The notes: generated from the sequence alone by a model not told the origin. Counted from the stretch's first letter, positions 36,085 to 46,000 are shown. The stretch is DNA of 64,000 bases from Nitrosomonas aestuarii (GCF_003046585.1 NZ_QAAE01000006.1:1-64000), one strand, 5' to 3'. A program made the numbers and translations.

Positions 36085-37263
36085 TCAATGACCTCGGGCA
36101 AGACGAAAGCCAGTATCGTGGCGGTAAGACGGATCGAAGTGAAGGCGGATGGCGGAACGGCAGGACCTGCCGTAGTTGATCCACGAGCCGCCGCGCAGCA
36201 CGCGCAACGCGCTATTGCCAGTTTCCCAGGATGAACCATCGACAGGTGCACCTTGATAATTATCATGCCATATGTCCTGACACCATTCCCATACATTACC
36301 GTGCATATCGCACAGGCCAAACGGATTGGGCGGATACGCACCCACTGGTGTCGTTTTGCCAACATTTCTATTAAAATTCGCCTGTTCACTGGCAATGCTC
36401 TCCCCTGTGCAATACCGCGTCTGGGTACCTGCACGGCAGGCATATTCCCATTCGGCTTCGCTGGGTAAACGGTAACTGCGCGCCGTCTGTTCGCAAAGCC
36501 AGATGCAATAATCCTGCGCATCCTGCCAGGAAACATTAATTACAGGCCGGTTTTCCCGCCCCCAACCCTTGTCATCCGGTTTTTTCCGACCGGTTTCCCG
36601 GCAAAATTGATCGTAATCATCAAACGTTACGGCGTAGACACCCATCGCAAATGGCTGCGCAATCTGCACGTCATGCTGCGGGCCTTCATTCTCATATCGA
36701 TCCGACTCATCTTCCGGCGATCCCATGAGAAAACGTCCGGCAGGAATCGCCACCATCAACGGCCCTTCACCGCCGGTTTTCAACTTGTCGCGAAAAATCT
36801 GCCCCGGTGCGGGTAAGGATGGCGTGACGATTTGCGGCGGTTTAACAGCAATCGTTGACGATTCTGACGCATGACCGTTCAGATGCAGGCGCAATGGCGT
36901 TAACAAATCCGTCAATCCGGCATGATCCACGCCGTCCTCCCAGTCAGTCAGATTGGCTGTTTGAATACGGCCAAATCCATATGGCAATACTATCGATTCA
37001 ATCAATGCCGGGAAAAGAATATCCTTGCGCTTGCCGTAATCCGCTTCCTCGAGCACATAGTCACTGTCACGCGATTGCGCCGACCAGAGCACAACCACCG
37101 CTCTGGCAGCGTGTAGTTTACGTTCAATTTCTTTATCCCATCGGCGGCCAACATGCGTATTTCTGTCGATAAAAACCGACCAGCCTTCCGCCTGCAATCG
37201 TTCAAACAGACGGTTGGCAATTGCCACATCCGTTTTTGAATAGCAAAGAAAAATATCACTCAT
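36085..37263 (-). CDS. TIR domain fused to C-type-lectin/FGE-like domain, putative DGR variable protein
   Basis: 392 residues, no signal peptide, so cytoplasmic. The TIR domain covers about 1-125: SDIFLCYSKTD, then GWSVFIDRN, then DSDYVLEEADYGKRKD with E72 near the catalytic-glutamate position. A linker runs 126-165. The FGE-sulfatase/C-type-lectin fold covers about 168-390 (AIPAGRFLMGS, RLPSEAEWEYACRAG, the FGLCDMHGNVWEWCQD segment, LRGGSW). True formylglycine-generating enzymes have two active-site cysteines after GGS; here the first is Asn and only C368 remains, so sulfatase activation is unlikely. Residues 362-383 look like a DGR variable surface. A sensing TIR receptor is the inference. 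It is divergent from TIR-TIR-SLOG and bounded by REP copies 3 and 4. Confidence 0.85.
   Translation of the reverse strand: MSDIFLCYSKTDVAIANRLFERLQAEGWSVFIDRNTHVGRRWDKEIERKLHAARAVVVLWSAQSRDSDYVLEEADYGKRKDILFPALIESIVLPYGFGRIQTANLTDWEDGVDHAGLTDLLTPLRLHLNGHASESSTIAVKPPQIVTPSLPAPGQIFRDKLKTGGEGPLMVAIPAGRFLMGSPEDESDRYENEGPQHDVQIAQPFAMGVYAVTFDDYDQFCRETGRKKPDDKGWGRENRPVINVSWQDAQDYCIWLCEQTARSYRLPSEAEWEYACRAGTQTRYCTGESIASEQANFNRNVGKTTPVGAYPPNPFGLCDMHGNVWEWCQDIWHDNYQGAPVDGSSWETGNSALRVLRGGSWINYGRSCRSAIRLHFDPSYRHDTGFRLARGH
36115..36180 (-). other. Putative DGR variable region (VR), 3' end of the TIR-lectin gene
   Basis: Codons 362-383 sit directly after GGSW and before TGFRLA, the position and flanks of DGR variable repeats in lectin-fold targets. 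Compared with the usual template-derived consensus (GGSW-NNN, NCRSANR, then RNNNxGFR), the changed positions are I362, N363, Y364, G365, S367, I372, L374, H375, F376, D377, S379, Y380, H382 and D383. Each is an NNC or NNT codon (for example ATC, TAC, GGC, TCC, CAC, TTC), as expected if AAC/AAT template codons had adenines randomised and kept the third base. Fixed residues C368, R369, S370, A371, R373, P378 and R381 use codons without such change. No template repeat or reverse transcriptase is seen in this window. Confidence 0.65.
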
Positions 37264-37337
37264 ATATTGTAGATTTTATCGTCCCACGACCTGTAATAAT
37301 CGTTATTATAAGCAACTCAGTAACACAAATGATAATT

Positions 37338-37367
37338 GTAGGGCGGATAAGCGTAGCGTCATCCGCC
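37338..37367 (+). repeat. REP palindrome copy 4
   Basis: 30-nt REP beginning GTAGGGCGGATAAGCG, ending ATCCGCC, in the 123-nt space between the divergent TIR-lectin and TIR-TIR-SLOG genes. It is in or near their promoter regions. Confidence 0.88.
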
Positions 37368-37386
37368 AAAGAAACGGAACTTACGC

Positions 37387-39516
37387 ATGGACATACGCCC
37401 ACCATTACACCTGCACCTGCTGGCGCATCCCCAATCCGAACAAGCCAACGCGCTGGCAGCCATGCTGATGCATCGTTTTGTCGAACCGCCCGCCAGCGGC
37501 GGGTTACGGGTACCGGTCTTTTTTACGCCGGACGACGGAGACGATCTGCCGCCGACTTTGAATGCCGGTGATGGATTGCATCTGGATGCCGCCCGGTATA
37601 CGATTATCGTGGTGCTGGCCGATGCGCGCATGCTGCGCACCGTTCCCAATGGCACCGGACGCGCCTGGATTGATTTCGTTGAACAGGCGATTGCAGCAAC
37701 ACCGCTGGATGCAAGTCCGCATCATGTGCTGCCGGTGGCGCTGGAACAGGCAGGCTTTCAGATCAGCAAGGGGCGCCATGTGTTACCCGCAATGCTCGAT
37801 AAAACCAGTACCGGCGAACAGGCAGCCAGTGCGCGCCGACTGGCCGAAGTGTCATTTCATATTGCTGCACGTGCGATTCAGTTGCTTACACATGGCAAAG
37901 TGCCTGCAGACGCGCCCGACAAAATAAAAGCGCCGGTTACGATTTTCTTAAGCCATGCCAAAGCCGATCTGGACCGGCAACATCGTGAAGACCCGGTACG
38001 CCAGACACGTTCGGTACTGAATGAGTTACCGGTCGAGCAGTGGTTCGATGCGCAACAGATCGCCACCAGTCAGGATTTTGCCGATGCCATCCAGGCGGGT
38101 ATACGCGGCAGCACCATCATGCTGGCATTTCAGACCGATCAATACAGTTCGCGCCCCTGGTGCCGCCGCGAGGTACTGGAAGCCAAACGGCTCGGCGCGC
38201 AGATTCTGATCGTGGATGCACTTGAATCGGGCGAGCCGCGAAGTTTTCCCTATAGCGGTAATGTACCGACCGTGCGCTGGCAATTTGGCGAACCGGATGT
38301 CGATGCACGCCGCGTCATCGACCGCGCCGTGCTGGAAGCATTACGCCTGCAACATAATCGCGCTGTGCTTGAAACCGTAGCTGAACCCGGCGAAACTGTT
38401 TTGGCCATAGCTCCGGAAGCGGTTACGCTGGCCTACGCCTGTCAGGAGAACGAACCAGGGAAAACCTTCCTTTATCCCGACCCACCATTGAGCCGCGAGG
38501 AACTCCAGGTATTACAGCAGCTGCGGCCCAAAGCGCAGTTCATCACGCCACTCACCAAAATTGCGCAGCACGCCCGGCAGCAGCAGGCCGGGAAAATAAA
38601 CATGATCACCGTCTCGATCTCAGACAGCGAGGATGTGCGTAAATATGGGCTGTCACCGGAGCATTTCGCCACGCTGACGGATGAGATACACCTCTACCTG
38701 CTGATGGCCGGGTTGAAAATCGCTTACGGCGGCGCCTTGAAAGGTGATTTTTCCGCAGCATCGAATTTTACGCTGCGTTTGTTCGAACTGGTGCGCGCTT
38801 ATTCAAAACTGGCCGAAAACGTGCAATCACAGCCGCTGCAACACGCCATCCACAATTTTGCGCCGTGGCCGCTCAGGTTGAGTTATGGAGACGCCGAATG
38901 GAATCTGTTCAACAGTGATATTGCACAGTACGACGAGGGTCCCCGGCCTGATTTACCGTGGGATGATGATACGTTGTTTCCACTTGCTGAAAATTACACC
39001 CGATCATTGGATTCAAATTCGCCGCAACGCCGTTACGCCTGGGCGCACGGATTATCCGCCATGCGCGACCGCATTACCGAATCGTCACAAGCACGCCTGG
39101 TCGTCGGCGGCAGGCTTACAGGATTCTCCGGTATCGTGCCAGGTGTCGTGGAGGAAGCCTGGCTGTCGATCAAACAACAAAAACCGCTCTATATCGCCGG
39201 CGGTTTTGGCGGCGCGGCTCGAGCTGTGTACGATCATTTGCTTAGCAACGAGCGCGTTGAATTCAGTGATACCTGGTCAAAACAGACCATACCGGACTAT
39301 GAAGCTGTGTCTGCTTTAAATACTGAGCACGGCGGCACATTGCCAACTATGGAAAAAATCGGCGCAGCGCTTACTGAACATGCTCAGGCAGGGATCGCGC
39401 AAACCCTTAACAACGGTCTTGATGCGCAGGAAAACATTGCACTCATGACCTGCACCGATCCGCAACGCATTGCCGGATTTGTTCTGACCGGTATCGGGCG
39501 GCTCCGATCGCAGTGA
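37387..39516 (+). CDS. TIR-TIR-SLOG protein, putative nucleotide-sensing defence effector
   Basis: 709 residues, soluble. Residues 1-165 look like a degenerate TIR-like domain (LHLHLLAHPQ, then RYTIIVVLADARML). Residues about 182-340 are a clearer TIR (VTIFLSHAKADLD, EQWFDAQQIATSQDF, then RPWCRREVLEAKRLG with E262 at the catalytic position). From M406 to the end is a SLOG-superfamily domain with ITVSISDSED, the YGGALKGDF motif, GGRLTGFSGIVPGVVEEA and YIAGGFGGAARAVYDHL. SLOG domains bind nucleotide-derived ligands, as in Thoeris ThsA, which senses a cyclic ADP-ribose signal and kills by NAD depletion. Here a TIR would be the effector in place of SIR2. That function is inference. It is divergent from TIR-lectin and bounded by REP copies 4 and 5. 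Confidence 0.78.
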   Translation: MDIRPPLHLHLLAHPQSEQANALAAMLMHRFVEPPASGGLRVPVFFTPDDGDDLPPTLNAGDGLHLDAARYTIIVVLADARMLRTVPNGTGRAWIDFVEQAIAATPLDASPHHVLPVALEQAGFQISKGRHVLPAMLDKTSTGEQAASARRLAEVSFHIAARAIQLLTHGKVPADAPDKIKAPVTIFLSHAKADLDRQHREDPVRQTRSVLNELPVEQWFDAQQIATSQDFADAIQAGIRGSTIMLAFQTDQYSSRPWCRREVLEAKRLGAQILIVDALESGEPRSFPYSGNVPTVRWQFGEPDVDARRVIDRAVLEALRLQHNRAVLETVAEPGETVLAIAPEAVTLAYACQENEPGKTFLYPDPPLSREELQVLQQLRPKAQFITPLTKIAQHARQQQAGKINMITVSISDSEDVRKYGLSPEHFATLTDEIHLYLLMAGLKIAYGGALKGDFSAASNFTLRLFELVRAYSKLAENVQSQPLQHAIHNFAPWPLRLSYGDAEWNLFNSDIAQYDEGPRPDLPWDDDTLFPLAENYTRSLDSNSPQRRYAWAHGLSAMRDRITESSQARLVVGGRLTGFSGIVPGVVEEAWLSIKQQKPLYIAGGFGGAARAVYDHLLSNERVEFSDTWSKQTIPDYEAVSALNTEHGGTLPTMEKIGAALTEHAQAGIAQTLNNGLDAQENIALMTCTDPQRIAGFVLTGIGRLRSQ

Positions 39517-39528
39517 CTGGAAAAATCT

Positions 39529-39558
39529 GGCGGATAACGCTTTGGTTATCCGCCCTGC
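39529..39558 (-). repeat. REP palindrome copy 5
   Basis: 30-nt REP beginning GCAGGGCGGATAACC on the minus strand, 13 nt after the TIR-TIR-SLOG stop. It marks the right edge of the accessory block and may also act as a transcription-terminating hairpin. Confidence 0.82.
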
Positions 39559-39626
39559 AGTCCTACCGTTTTATATCAGCACCGCCGTTGCTTTCCACCA
39601 CCGGCAATCCTGTATTCGCGTTCATG

Positions 39627-41141
39627 CTAATAATTCCATTGTAACTGGAAGCGCATAATATTCGCGTCTTTAACATGTACCAGGTTCTTGACATTGGTTC
39701 TATCCATATGCGAATAGGCGACGACAAATTCAACTTCCGGTCTGATTTGCCATTCAAGACCTGCTTCAATCTCTCTGACACGTGCAAAGGGTGCATTCGC
39801 CTGGAATTTCTCGGCACCACTGTATTTCTGCCATTTTACATACGGAATCAAGGCACCCCACGGACTATCATACTTGTACATGGCCTGCACGTAACCACCG
39901 TCAATATTGCCTGATTCTATGCGTGTCATATCAGCACTTAACTGCGGGGATTTACCCCAGTTCCATTCGGCCTGCAAACCAAAAGGCTGCGGGTATAAAA
40001 TAGCGTGCAAACCGATACGCGCATCGCGATAACCTTTTTTATTGAAGATTGGCGCAGCGAGAATACCGGCACCCGTATTTACCGCCACATCCGGTACAAA
40101 TTTTCCGGTATAACCATAAACACCCGTCTCAAAAATCTGACCATTATCAAACTGGAATGGATAAGTGACCCGTGCTGCAATATGCAGATTGTCATTTTTA
40201 TCCCTTTCATTAAGGCCCTGTCCGGTATAAAGGCCAAAACCGATCACACCATAATCACCGGAACCCTTAAGTCCTTTTCTTAGGAAACTGAACCGTTCCT
40301 GGATATGCTCGGGCGTCCAGTAGAAAAATACGCCGGTGTCACGCTCGTTTCGAACACCGGTACTGAGTGCGTCAGCGCGCTCAAACGCTAGCCGGTCGCG
40401 GCTTGACTGCAGTAATTCAAAGCTGTTCGGTACTTTCGACAAACCCGGACGAATACGGAATTCTTTTTTCTTGTCAAAATAGATGTCACCATACATGTCA
40501 CGCACCGACACATCACCACCCGCGAACTCTGTTTGCATATAGAGCTTCAGATGGTCGCTAATATCACCCTGGAACACCAAACGCGCGCGGCGGATAAAGA
40601 AATTGGTATCTTCCTCGATGGATTTATCCCCCGGCGAAGACAGATTTTCCAGGTCCCCGCCCAAACCGGCGCTTTGACGGAACTGCGTATAACCCCCAAT
40701 TTTAATCCTGTCATACCATTTTTTTTCTTCTTTAGAAGCGGATTTCTCATTTTCGGGCGTGGAATCAGGTACGGGCACCGGTTGAGTTTGCTCAGATGCT
40801 GTCTGGATTGCCTGTTGCTGCGCTTCAAACCGCGCTTCCATAGCTTTGAGTTCTTCCATTTTCTGATCGATTCTGGTCTCAAGCACCCTGGCTTCTTCTT
40901 CAGTTGGCCTTTTTTCGGCAGGCATGTTTTCAGCCTTCTTCACTGGTTCAAAATCGCCCAGTTTGATGCGATTTTCTCCCGGTGTTGTATAGACCTGATT
41001 GGTTTCCGGATCGACGTAAAGTGTCAAAGCGGATGCTGTTGATAGATAACCGGCCAGCAGTATAGTCGAAACAATCCATGCAAATCGTTTTTGCCTCACA
41101 ACGGGCAAGAACTCTTTTTCTTCTTTTCCAGACATACCCAT
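39627..41141 (-). CDS. Phosphate-selective porin (OprO/OprP family)
   Basis: 504 residues. A membrane-crossing signal segment lies at about 21-39 (FAWIVSTILLAGYLSTASA). A periplasmic coiled-coil region, about 60-125, is rich in E, K and Q (KRPTEEEARVLETRIDQ), as in porins that trimerise through an N-terminal coil. The OprO/P-type 16-strand barrel follows (NFFIRRARLVFQGDISDH, LYMQTEF, the RPGLSKVPNSFELLQSS block) and ends MRFQLQWNY with a terminal aromatic. Probably takes up phosphate or other anions across the outer membrane; selectivity is not provable here. Stand-alone gene. No PHO-box was recognised upstream. A start two residues later is equally possible. Confidence 0.85.
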   Translation of the reverse strand: MGMSGKEEKEFLPVVRQKRFAWIVSTILLAGYLSTASALTLYVDPETNQVYTTPGENRIKLGDFEPVKKAENMPAEKRPTEEEARVLETRIDQKMEELKAMEARFEAQQQAIQTASEQTQPVPVPDSTPENEKSASKEEKKWYDRIKIGGYTQFRQSAGLGGDLENLSSPGDKSIEEDTNFFIRRARLVFQGDISDHLKLYMQTEFAGGDVSVRDMYGDIYFDKKKEFRIRPGLSKVPNSFELLQSSRDRLAFERADALSTGVRNERDTGVFFYWTPEHIQERFSFLRKGLKGSGDYGVIGFGLYTGQGLNERDKNDNLHIAARVTYPFQFDNGQIFETGVYGYTGKFVPDVAVNTGAGILAAPIFNKKGYRDARIGLHAILYPQPFGLQAEWNWGKSPQLSADMTRIESGNIDGGYVQAMYKYDSPWGALIPYVKWQKYSGAEKFQANAPFARVREIEAGLEWQIRPEVEFVVAYSHMDRTNVKNLVHVKDANIMRFQLQWNY

Positions 41142-41516
41142 TTTATCTCCAATGAAATTTTCTGGAAGAGAGGTTATTACATTAATGTTACATTTTTATT
41201 ACATCAAGAAAATCATTCAGCGGTATCAGCAAAATTTAATCATGATTGCATCTATACGCCATCAGTGATTGACCGGCCAAATGGGTTTGAGAAGCGTAGC
41301 CGCAGCGGGGAGAAGTTACCTGAAAGCAGATTTAAATGACTAAAAGCCGACTCAAGGGACGAGGCATATAATGTGCCGGGCAAAAAGCAGAGTTGAGGTG
41401 TAACAAATGAACATCTTCAGCATGTTTTTAATGCTGCAACGGCAACGCAGATAGTTATCCAACATTCAGTTAGCGGAAATACCGAAAACCTGATCAAAAA
41501 AATTTTTAACAGCTGA
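41142..41516. other. Gene-free region between porin and rmlD
   Basis: About 370 nt holding the porin promoter (minus strand) and the 3' side of rmlD. No small gene, clear terminator or repeat was recognised. Confidence 0.4.
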
Positions 41517-42446
41517 TCACACTATTGTTGGATAGCTTTCCAGTATTTCGGTTATTGTTCTTGATACGCCGCCTTGCCATTCAGGCAGGCACAGGTTAAA
41601 TGTTTTCTGCAGTTTTGCAGAATCAAGCCGTGAATTAAGCGGACGTTTCGCCGGTGTCGGATATTCGGCACTGGTAATGGGATGCAGATTGCCGGGCGTG
41701 GTTTTCAAAGAAACATTTGCGCGGGCGGCCTGTGTCAGTATAAACCGTGCAAATCCATACCAGGATGTGTAACCTTTTGCTGTCAAGTGATACAGGCCGT
41801 TGACAGCAGAATTGTCACGCTGATTTCGCAGTAACTGAACGATATGGGCCGTAACATCCGCCAACAATTCGGCGCCTGTTGGTGCCCCGATCTGGTCGTC
41901 AACGATCTGTAGTTGATCGCGCTCCTGCGCAAGCCTGAGGATCGTTCTAACAAAATTATGCCCATAGGTTGCATACACCCAACTGGTACGCAAAATAATA
42001 TGCGGACACCCTGATTCCATTATGTTTTTTTCACCAGCCAGCTTAGTTTTGCCATAAATATTAAGTGGGTTGGCCGTATCCGTTTCCATGCGCGGTTCAT
42101 TGCCGTCACCGTCAAACACATAATCGGTTGAATAATGGATAAGCCATGCATTCAGCCGCCGGGCTTCTTCCGCCAGAACAGCCGGCGCAAGTGCGTTGAT
42201 GGTTTGTGCTAATGGGGATTCCTTTTCTGCTTTATCGACTGCCGTGTAAGCGGCTGCGTTGATGATAATATCCGGCCTGACGCTCTGTACTGTTTGCTGA
42301 ATACCCGCTGGGTCAGCAAGATTGCCGCACATTGCCTGACTGTCGGAACCCAAAGCAATCAACTGACCGGATGAAGCCAGCGGCGCAAGGCTGCGCTGCA
42401 GCTCCCAGCCAACCTGGCCGTTTTTACCGAATAACAGTATTTTCAT
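41517..42446 (-). CDS. rmlD: dTDP-4-dehydrorhamnose reductase
   Basis: 309-residue NAD(P)-dependent short-chain reductase, last step of dTDP-L-rhamnose synthesis for O-antigen or exopolysaccharide. Glycine-rich [18 protein letters not shown] at the N-terminus; [22 protein letters not shown]; and the catalytic YGKTKLAGE (Tyr and Lys). Length is standard (about 300). Its start overlaps the rmlB stop by 4 nt (ATGA), so the two are translationally coupled. rmlA and rmlC are not in the window. Confidence 0.95.
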   Translation of the reverse strand: MKILLFGKNGQVGWELQRSLAPLASSGQLIALGSDSQAMCGNLADPAGIQQTVQSVRPDIIINAAAYTAVDKAEKESPLAQTINALAPAVLAEEARRLNAWLIHYSTDYVFDGDGNEPRMETDTANPLNIYGKTKLAGEKNIMESGCPHIILRTSWVYATYGHNFVRTILRLAQERDQLQIVDDQIGAPTGAELLADVTAHIVQLLRNQRDNSAVNGLYHLTAKGYTSWYGFARFILTQAARANVSLKTTPGNLHPITSAEYPTPAKRPLNSRLDSAKLQKTFNLCLPEWQGGVSRTITEILESYPTIV

Positions 42447-43510
42447 GAACGTTGCTCGCTATAATTTTTTTCTATCCACTCACGATAAGCGCCGGTCTTT
42501 ATGTTTGTCACCCACTCCTGATGGTCCAGATACCACTGAACCGTTTTCCGGATACCGGTTTCAAACGTTTCACCGGGCTTCCAATTAAGTACGCGTTCAA
42601 TTTTCCGGGCGTCAATCGCATAACGCGTATCATGTCCAGGCCGGTCTTTTACATGGGTAATCAGATCAAGATAACTGTAATTTGATGGCGAGCCTGACAA
42701 TTCTTCCAGCAGTGCACAGATGGTACGCACAATTTCAATATTGGGCTTCTCATTCCAACCGCCAATATTATAGATTTCACCTGGTTCTCCGGCTTCCAGT
42801 ACACGTCGTAACGCACTACAATGATCTGTAACATACAGCCAATCGCGTATCTGTTTGCCATCACCGTAGACAGGCAGCGGCTTTCCAGCTAAAGCATTGG
42901 TGATCATTAATGGAATCAATTTTTCCGGAAACTGATAAGGACCATAATTATTGGAGCAATTGGTGATCAAAGTCGGCAAACCAAAAGTGCGGTGGTACGC
43001 ATTAACCAGATGATCACTGGAGGCCTTGCTGGCCGAGTAAGGGCTGCTCGGCTGATAACGATGCGTTTCAGTGAATGCCGGGGCATTCTTATTTAAGGAA
43101 CCGTATACTTCATCGGTCGAGACATGTAAAAAGCGGAATTCTTTTTTTGACGATGCATCAAGTGTTTTCCAATAATCATGCACTGCTTCCAGCAACCGGA
43201 AAGTACCGACAATATTGGTTTGTATAAACGTTTCAGGACCCAGAATTGAACGGTCGACATGGCTCTCGGCGGCCATGTTTATAACGGCCCTGGGCCGATA
43301 CTGCACAATCAGTTCTGACACCCGTTCGCGATCACCGATGTCACCCTGCACAAAAACATGCCGTGTGTCTTCATTCAAAGAAACGAGATTTTGTAGATTG
43401 CCGGCATAAGTGAGCTTATCCAGATTAATAATAGTTTCATCTGTTTGTGAAAACCAGTCCAGCACAAAATTTGACCCTATAAAGCCCGCGCCACCTGTCA
43501 ATAAAATCAT
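42443..43510 (-). CDS. rmlB: dTDP-glucose 4,6-dehydratase
   Basis: 355 residues. Makes dTDP-4-keto-6-deoxyglucose, the second step toward dTDP-rhamnose. [16 protein letters not shown] is the NAD-binding GxxGxxG motif; [11 protein letters not shown] is conserved; the active site has STDEVYGSL (Thr-Asp-Glu) and [12 protein letters not shown] (Tyr-x3-Lys). [15 protein letters not shown] and the RDWLYVTDH segment bind the sugar nucleotide. Standard length. Upstream by 22 nt is tilS on the same strand, downstream is rmlD. Confidence 0.96.
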   Translation of the reverse strand: MILLTGGAGFIGSNFVLDWFSQTDETIINLDKLTYAGNLQNLVSLNEDTRHVFVQGDIGDRERVSELIVQYRPRAVINMAAESHVDRSILGPETFIQTNIVGTFRLLEAVHDYWKTLDASSKKEFRFLHVSTDEVYGSLNKNAPAFTETHRYQPSSPYSASKASSDHLVNAYHRTFGLPTLITNCSNNYGPYQFPEKLIPLMITNALAGKPLPVYGDGKQIRDWLYVTDHCSALRRVLEAGEPGEIYNIGGWNEKPNIEIVRTICALLEELSGSPSNYSYLDLITHVKDRPGHDTRYAIDARKIERVLNWKPGETFETGIRKTVQWYLDHQEWVTNIKTGAYREWIEKNYSEQRS

Positions 43511-43532
43511 CAGATTATTTTCTACAATTCAA

Positions 43533-44918
43533 TTATTTTAATATTTTTCCACCAGAATCATTCGGCCGCCATTCTGGCACTATCCCCGCTTCCTCCGGCA
43601 TGGATTGAAATTCACAATCGATACCGATACCTGGCACCCATACCAGTTCTTCACCACAAAACATGAGTGGTAGTGCATAGCGTTCCCAGGGGGGTATCAG
43701 CGCTTCCTGCATCAGATTTTTCAGACTGCGCCTTGGCCGTTTACAATCGGGCGAAAAGCGCTCTCCTCCCTGGCGCATTTTAATATGAACAGGCGTCTGT
43801 GTTAGTTTCTGCGCACACAAGCCTAGGCCTTTTACATGTGTAAAGTGAATTGATCCGCCCAATTCGCTTAGAATCAAATGAGACTCACCCTGCCACTTCA
43901 ATTGTAAATGATTTGGAGGCAACTTTCTCAGTGGCAGAATATAGACAAAATCTTTATAAACGCGAATCTCTGTATGCCCAAAAACCACATGCAGCTGGGT
44001 GTCTTTTCTGGCGCAACGCAATTGATTCAGGATATCATTCAGTTTGGCCGTGCTGGGAAGCTTTACCTGTTGCAGCCGTAAAATATAACGCAGCAAATTT
44101 CTTGCACGCGGAAGGCTTAATTCACGCAGTGCAGATATATGCAGATTGCCGGCCTCAACGCAGCACCTAGCATCCGACGCGGCCAGATCGTCCAGCAATA
44201 GAGATGCTTCAGCCATATGCTGGCTGGTGCGCTGCAACGTTTTGACGTAATTGGGATACCGTCTGCTTAAAACCGGAAGAATTGCATGACGTAAAAAATT
44301 ACGGTTGAAGTCGGTGCTGTCATTACTTTCATCATGAATCCAGTTTAACTGATGCTGTCGGGCATAGGCTTCAATGCTGCCGCGGGAAACGTTAAGTAGC
44401 GGCCGCAAAATGGGGGGCGCTGCATCGCTTGATTGTTTCCGGACGATGGGCATGGCACTCAAGCCTTTCACACCCGCACCACGAAGTAGTTGCAACAACA
44501 GTGTTTCAGCCTGATCATCCTGATGCTGGGCCAGAACTAAATAGTCCGCACGCAAGCGATTAAAGATATGATAGCGCTCTTCCCGCGCAGCCGCTTCAAG
44601 ACTCACCCCTGCCTCTTTGTGAATATTAACATATGAAACAGACACGGGAACTCCATGTGAATAACATAGATGACAGCAAAAATGACTCCATTGCGCGGCG
44701 TGACTGCTGATTCCGTGATTCACATGTATTGCCGACAATTCAAAGGAGACTTGCTGAGACAATGTTACCAGAATGTCCAGCAAAACAACCGAATCTAAGC
44801 CGCCACTGAGACCAACCGCGAGATGACAGTCTTGTCTGATATATGTTTGTAGCACCTGTTGGACATTGTCGATCAAATTATCCAGGTTATTCGACTTTTT
44901 CCTCCTTGAATGAACCAT
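43533..44918 (-). CDS. tilS: tRNA(Ile)-lysidine synthase
   Basis: 461 residues. Modifies C34 of the CAU anticodon to lysidine so that tRNA reads AUA. PP-loop [18 protein letters not shown] binds [29 protein letters not shown] and the NFLRHAILP segment are family signatures. The C-terminal TilS-C domain ([20 protein letters not shown]) follows. The start overlaps the end of accA by 32 nt, so accA-tilS form a tight unit. Essential in nearly all bacteria. Confidence 0.95.
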   Translation of the reverse strand: MVHSRRKKSNNLDNLIDNVQQVLQTYIRQDCHLAVGLSGGLDSVVLLDILVTLSQQVSFELSAIHVNHGISSHAAQWSHFCCHLCYSHGVPVSVSYVNIHKEAGVSLEAAAREERYHIFNRLRADYLVLAQHQDDQAETLLLQLLRGAGVKGLSAMPIVRKQSSDAAPPILRPLLNVSRGSIEAYARQHQLNWIHDESNDSTDFNRNFLRHAILPVLSRRYPNYVKTLQRTSQHMAEASLLLDDLAASDARCCVEAGNLHISALRELSLPRARNLLRYILRLQQVKLPSTAKLNDILNQLRCARKDTQLHVVFGHTEIRVYKDFVYILPLRKLPPNHLQLKWQGESHLILSELGGSIHFTHVKGLGLCAQKLTQTPVHIKMRQGGERFSPDCKRPRRSLKNLMQEALIPPWERYALPLMFCGEELVWVPGIGIDCEFQSMPEEAGIVPEWRPNDSGGKILK

Positions 44919-45855
44919 ATTTCATTAATTTTTTCAAACGTTTATCTATCAACGTATCGGCTGAATAATCTTGTAATTTTCTGAGTGAATCCTGTATCAC
45001 CGCTTTCACGGCCTGCATCGTAGCCGGATAATCCCGGTGCGCGCCGCCAATTGGCTCATTAATAATACTGTCGATCAAATGTATTGCTTTAAGCCGGTCT
45101 GCCGTGATTCCCATAATTTCTGCAGCCTCTGGCGCTTTGTCCGCACTTTTCCATAAAATGGATGCGCATCCTTCAGGCGATATGACTGAATAGGTGGCAA
45201 ATTGCAGCATATGAACCATATCGCCTACGGCAATCGCCAACGCACCCCCTGAACCACCTTCACCAATCACAATGCAGATGATAGGCACTTTCAACTCGGC
45301 TAAAACATAAAGATTCTTTCCAATTGCCTCAGACTGCCCGCGTTCTTCTGCATCTATACCTGGGTATGCACCCGGTGTATCGATAAAGGTAATCAACGGA
45401 ATTGAAAATTTTTCGGCTAACCGCATTAAACGCAGCGCCTTGCGATATCCTTCGGGTTTAGGCATACCAAAATTACGATGGATTTTCTCACGTGTATCAC
45501 GTCCCTTCTGATGGCCGATCACCATCACAGACTGACCGTTGAAGCGCGCCATGCCCCCCACGATGGCATGATCGTCGGCGAAACTGCGATCACCATGCAG
45601 TTCTTCAAAATCCGAAAAAATATGTTTAATATAATCAAGCGTATAAGGGCGTTGCGGGTGTCTTGCAACTTGAGAGATCTGCCAAGGCGTCAGTTTTGCA
45701 TAAACACTTTTGGTCAGGGCCTCACTCTTTGTCTTCAAACGGTCTATTTCTGCAGAAATATCCAATGCAGAATCACCTTGCGCAAAACGCAGCTCCTCTA
45801 TTTTCGTTTCAAATTCGGCAATATTTTGTTCAAAATCCAGAAAAGTGATTTTCAT
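44887..45855 (-). CDS. accA: Acetyl-CoA carboxylase carboxyltransferase subunit alpha
   Basis: 322 residues, the usual length. With AccD it transfers carboxyl from biotin to acetyl-CoA, the first step of fatty-acid synthesis. The N-terminal coiled segment ([18 protein letters not shown]) is followed by the crotonase-like core with [11 protein letters not shown], the [15 protein letters not shown] motif, [16 protein letters not shown], the [10 protein letters not shown] oxyanion region and [11 protein letters not shown]. First gene of the minus-strand group accA-tilS-rmlB-rmlD. Confidence 0.97.
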   Translation of the reverse strand: MKITFLDFEQNIAEFETKIEELRFAQGDSALDISAEIDRLKTKSEALTKSVYAKLTPWQISQVARHPQRPYTLDYIKHIFSDFEELHGDRSFADDHAIVGGMARFNGQSVMVIGHQKGRDTREKIHRNFGMPKPEGYRKALRLMRLAEKFSIPLITFIDTPGAYPGIDAEERGQSEAIGKNLYVLAELKVPIICIVIGEGGSGGALAIAVGDMVHMLQFATYSVISPEGCASILWKSADKAPEAAEIMGITADRLKAIHLIDSIINEPIGGAHRDYPATMQAVKAVIQDSLRKLQDYSADTLIDKRLKKLMKYGSFKEEKVE

Positions 45856-46000
45856 GTAAACACTAAAATAAAAATAAATTCCTAAAAATGTGATGATACA
45901 GGATTTAGATCGAATTCTGCAGGCATGAATTCATTTAACTGCTTCCGGTTATCTTTTAGAATAGCCTATTGTGAAGTTTCAAAAACGCAAGGAGGTCAGC

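Noticed and set aside
35943-36536. 197-codon minus-strand ORF overlapping the TIR-lectin gene in another frame
   Set aside because: The +0 frame encodes clear FGE-fold motifs; this frame is a shadow running into hairpin-rich intergenic DNA.
36085-37263. Genuine formylglycine-generating (sulfatase-activating) enzyme
   Set aside because: Only one of the two active-site cysteines after GGS is present, there is a TIR domain, and no sulfatase is nearby; a lectin-fold recognition domain fits better.
36085-39516. Canonical Thoeris system
   Set aside because: There is no SIR2-type ThsA and neither TIR looks like ThsB; only the TIR/SLOG logic is shared.
34800-39600. Complete DGR cassette
   Set aside because: No reverse transcriptase, Avd-like ORF or second copy of the variable-region flanks was found on either strand in the window.
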